Assembly (NCBI GenBank): GCA_014238625.1
Contig: JABAAS010000055.1
Coordinates: 1 to 8,149, forward strand
Source: Alphaproteobacteria bacterium
Lineage (GTDB): Bacteria > Pseudomonadota > Alphaproteobacteria > JABAAW01
DNA: 8,149 nt
Reading direction: 5' to 3'
Shown piece after piece: positions 6,322-8,149 of the stretch. The notes under the pieces were generated by a model that saw only the letters and a list, made by a program, of their open reading frames with translations, made no database searches and was not told the DNA's origin. The translations under genes were made by a program, and so were the position numbers. Every line of letters begins with the position of its first letter. The stretch's first letter is position 1.

Positions 6322-7819
6322 ATTTACTAATTTTTGCATCTTCTATTTTTATGTTATGATTTTCGAGCTCTGCTCGAATTTGATCAGCGAGCTTGAAGTC
6401 GCCGGATTTACGCGCCGACTCCCGCGCGGTTATCTTCTGCTGTAGCCATTTTTCGTCAATAAGATTGCTTGCTTGCTCTATTTTAGCATTATTGAGATTT
6501 ATTACATCTGTAGTTTGCTGCTTTATGCGAGTTTGATCTTGCAACAGCCCGAGCAATGCTGCGGCGGCTATTAGCTCTTGCGCTTCTTTTACACTTTGCT
6601 TGTTTTCTTTGTATGAGATTTTATCTGCGAACGAGAAGATAATAGCGAGCGCGCGCGGAGTATTTAGATCATTATCTAAGGCTTCTTCTACGGCTTGAAC
6701 CACCTCTGCCTGTTTGAGTTTCTCTTCGCCAATTTTATCTACTTCATCTACATTATTAGTTAATTTATTATTAGATTTATAGGAGTATGCTTTTGCGTAA
6801 AGTTTTTTGAGATTTTTTTCAGCCTCTTCCAGCCTCTCGAACGAGAAGTTTAGGGGCTGCCTGTAATGCGCGCGCAAGAGAGTTAGGCGAATTACCTCGC
6901 CATTGAAATGTTTTAGTAGGTCGCATACTAGATGGAAGTTTCCGCGCGACTTTGCCATTTTTTCACCATTTGCGAGCACATATCCGTTATGCATCCAGTA
7001 TTTTACAAACGGCTCTTGCGGATATGCGGCACGAGATTGAGCGATTTCGTTTTCGTGATGCGGGAATATGAGGTCTTGCCCGCCGCCGTGAATATCAATT
7101 TTTGCACCGAGATGTAGCCTGCTCATAGCGGAGCACTCGAGGTGCCAACCGGGTCTACCGCGCCCCCATGGCGAGTCCCAGAAAATACTATCAGCCATGC
7201 TATCAGCTATGCCACTAGTTTTGCGCCCATCTTCGCTATCAGTTTTTTCTACTTTATGAGGTTTCCACAAAACGAAGTCTCCCTCCGCGCGCTTGCATTC
7301 GAGCGTTAGGCACCTCTCGCCTTCGAGCTGCTGCTCGAGCTTTCCTGCTCGTTTAGCTAGCCTCCCATATTGCGGGAAGGATTTAATATCGAACAAGACA
7401 TGCCCATCGGTTGTTGAGTATGCGTTTTTATTTTTAATCAGGGTTTCAATTAACTCTATCATTTTGTCGATATGCTCTGTTGCTTTCGGTTGCAACTCTG
7501 GTTCTGAGCAGAGTAGTTTTTTTGCGTCTTGCTGAAAGAGTTCGGTCATCTTTGAGGTTAGCTTTTCGACTGCGATTTTTTCTTCGCCTGCGCGTTTGAT
7601 TATTTTATCGTCGACGTCGGTAATGTTTCGTACATATATTACTTTTTTGTATTTTCTGCGTAGGCGCGCGACGAGCGTATCGAAGACGACGATCGATCGA
7701 GCGTTTCCCATATGTATTCGATCGTATACTGTTGGACCGCATACATATATCCGTACACAATTTTCATCGAACGGCTTAAAGTCTTCTACCTTTGCGGAGA
7801 TTGTATTGAATATACGCAT
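6320..7819 (-). CDS. cysS: Cysteinyl-tRNA synthetase
   Basis: This class I synthetase charges tRNA-Cys with cysteine using ATP in the cytosol. The HIGH-type motif is HMGN (36-39, within CGPTVYDRIHMGNAR) and the KMSKS loop is KMAKS (287-291). The zinc site that selects cysteine is complete: C27, C229, H254 and E258, with the last three at the same spacing as in E. coli CysS. GRPGWHLECSAMS (221-233) and HGGGQDLIFPHHENEIAQS (244-262) are also diagnostic. At 499 residues it is longer than the usual roughly 460. About 20 extra residues at 190-212, including an ADSMADS repeat, sit between FVLWKPHK and FWDSPWG. A second polar stretch (347-370) precedes the anticodon-binding helices. It ends with the common RxxGDFKLADQIR helix (472-482). 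No Shine-Dalgarno site is evident before the ATG at 7817-7819. It lies upstream of cimA in the same direction and may share a transcript. Confidence 0.97.
   Translation of the reverse strand: MRIFNTISAKVEDFKPFDENCVRIYVCGPTVYDRIHMGNARSIVVFDTLVARLRRKYKKVIYVRNITDVDDKIIKRAGEEKIAVEKLTSKMTELFQQDAKKLLCSEPELQPKATEHIDKMIELIETLIKNKNAYSTTDGHVLFDIKSFPQYGRLAKRAGKLEQQLEGERCLTLECKRAEGDFVLWKPHKVEKTDSEDGRKTSGIADSMADSIFWDSPWGRGRPGWHLECSAMSRLHLGAKIDIHGGGQDLIFPHHENEIAQSRAAYPQEPFVKYWMHNGYVLANGEKMAKSRGNFHLVCDLLKHFNGEVIRLTLLRAHYRQPLNFSFERLEEAEKNLKKLYAKAYSYKSNNKLTNNVDEVDKIGEEKLKQAEVVQAVEEALDNDLNTPRALAIIFSFADKISYKENKQSVKEAQELIAAAALLGLLQDQTRIKQQTTDVINLNNAKIEQASNLIDEKWLQQKITARESARKSGDFKLADQIRAELENHNIKIEDAKISK
7187..7210 (-). 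repeat. 12-base direct repeat in cysS encoding ADSM
   Basis: ACTATCAGCCAT and GCTATCAGCTAT (plus-strand sense) lie in tandem with two mismatches, coding on the minus strand for IADSMADSI. They form part of the extra loop between conserved blocks of the synthetase catalytic domain. Confidence 0.78.
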
Positions 7820-7940
7820 ATTTATTGATGAGTTTTAGCAAAGTGCAAGTTGAGATTGCGCTTTATTTTATATTTCATTTCACGAGCAGTTACTTTACAT
7901 TTTTTATATTATAGAGCTATTATATAGTACCTGTTATCTA
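7820..7940 (-). promoter_or_regulatory. AT-rich msrA-cysS gap with three TATAAT-like boxes
   Basis: This 121-base gap holds the likely cysS promoter. On the minus strand perfect TATAAT hexamers occur at 7908-7913, 7919-7924 and 7940-7945, the last running into the msrA stop. Starts are 11 and 21 bases apart. None has a convincing -35 box at 16-18 bases, and the region is so AT-rich that chance copies are expected. If the first is used, the cysS leader would be roughly 80 bases. Confidence 0.3.
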
Positions 7941-8149
7941 TTATATGAGCCCTGCTTTTTTATGGAGGTATTGCTGATGATATTCTTCGGCGAGCCAAAA
8001 TTGCGGAGCTTTTAGTATTTCAGTAGCGATTTTGCTAGCGAATTGCCTTTGTGCGAGCTCGCGCGATTTTTTTGCGATTTCGCGTTGTTCGTCATTACAA
8101 AAGAAAATAGCGGATCGATATTGCCTACCTACATCGGCGCCTTGCCTGT
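7941..8149 (-). CDS. msrA: Peptide methionine-(S)-S-oxide reductase MsrA, C-terminal part
   Basis: MsrA reduces methionine-S-sulfoxide in oxidised proteins and free peptides. The last 68 codons are visible and the gene continues past the right edge. GADVGRQYRSAIFF matches the family's DVGTQYRS substrate-site segment. ATEILKAPQFWLAEEYHQQYL matches the closing TEI...F..AE.YHQ.YL block. The catalytic GCFWG cysteine would be outside the window. The protein ends only seven residues after the YHQQYL block, in HKKAGLI, so it lacks the Cys-bearing tail (GYC type) that supplies the resolving cysteine in many MsrA proteins. The only cysteine in the visible part is in FFCND. It lies 121 bases before cysS in the same direction. 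The open reading frame has no internal methionine start here, so it is a true fragment of a longer gene. Confidence 0.9.
   Translation of the reverse strand, partial: RQGADVGRQYRSAIFFCNDEQREIAKKSRELAQRQFASKIATEILKAPQFWLAEEYHQQYLHKKAGLI

Noticed and set aside
5737..6330. Plus-strand open frame of 197 codons opposite cimA
   Set aside because: It runs antisense through a clear cimA gene and into the 15-base repeats, whose open phase makes the KPIITKSTITK pattern at its end. No family resemblance.
6150..6359. Small Tyr-rich plus-strand frame over the cysS-cimA gap
   Set aside because: Its YYEASYYEAS pattern is only the translation of the 15-base repeat, with no ribosome binding site and overlap of both flanking genes.
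1..8149. tRNA, rRNA, insertion sequence or riboswitch
   Set aside because: No cloverleaf, rRNA segment, transposase frame, flanking inverted repeats or recognisable aptamer was seen when reading the gaps.

Overview
The window looks like a stretch of a bacterial chromosome, most likely from an alphaproteobacterium. The RecG N-terminus, the HolC protein and the pepA-holC pair all fit that group, but this is judged from protein character alone. Base composition is intermediate in the genes and AT-rich between them. The genus cannot be named. There is no rRNA, tRNA, CRISPR array, transposase or phage gene. Every intergenic gap is under about 170 bases.

Layout. (1) At the left edge, on the minus strand, is the first 126 codons of recG (DNA helicase), cut by the window border. 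(2) Diverging from it is a plus-strand pair, pepA (leucyl aminopeptidase, M17) and holC (DNA polymerase III chi subunit). They are separated by about 95 bases of degenerate TTAGGG-type hexamer repeat. A hairpin terminator downstream of holC lies inside the 3' end of the convergent next gene. (3) A minus-strand series reads from right to left: msrA (3' end only), cysS (cysteinyl-tRNA synthetase), cimA ((R)-citramalate synthase, isoleucine precursor) and a beta-type DNA methyltransferase. The methyltransferase start codon overlaps the cimA stop codon (ATGA), so these two are probably translationally coupled. No restriction endonuclease is visible.

The housekeeping genes appear intact at their catalytic residues. 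The unusual theme is repeat expansion. Almost every complete gene carries short in-frame tandem repeats (12, 15, 18 or 30 bases per unit) in linkers or at the termini. Two intergenic regions are also made of tandem repeats: the hexamer tract before holC and four 15-base units between cysS and cimA. This suggests a lineage in which slipped-strand expansion is frequent and tolerated where it does not break the fold. The best candidates for something undescribed are this repeat-rich genome style, the telomere-like tract, and the solitary methyltransferase with an unassigned N-terminal region inside a metabolic gene cluster. No complete new multi-gene system is evident.
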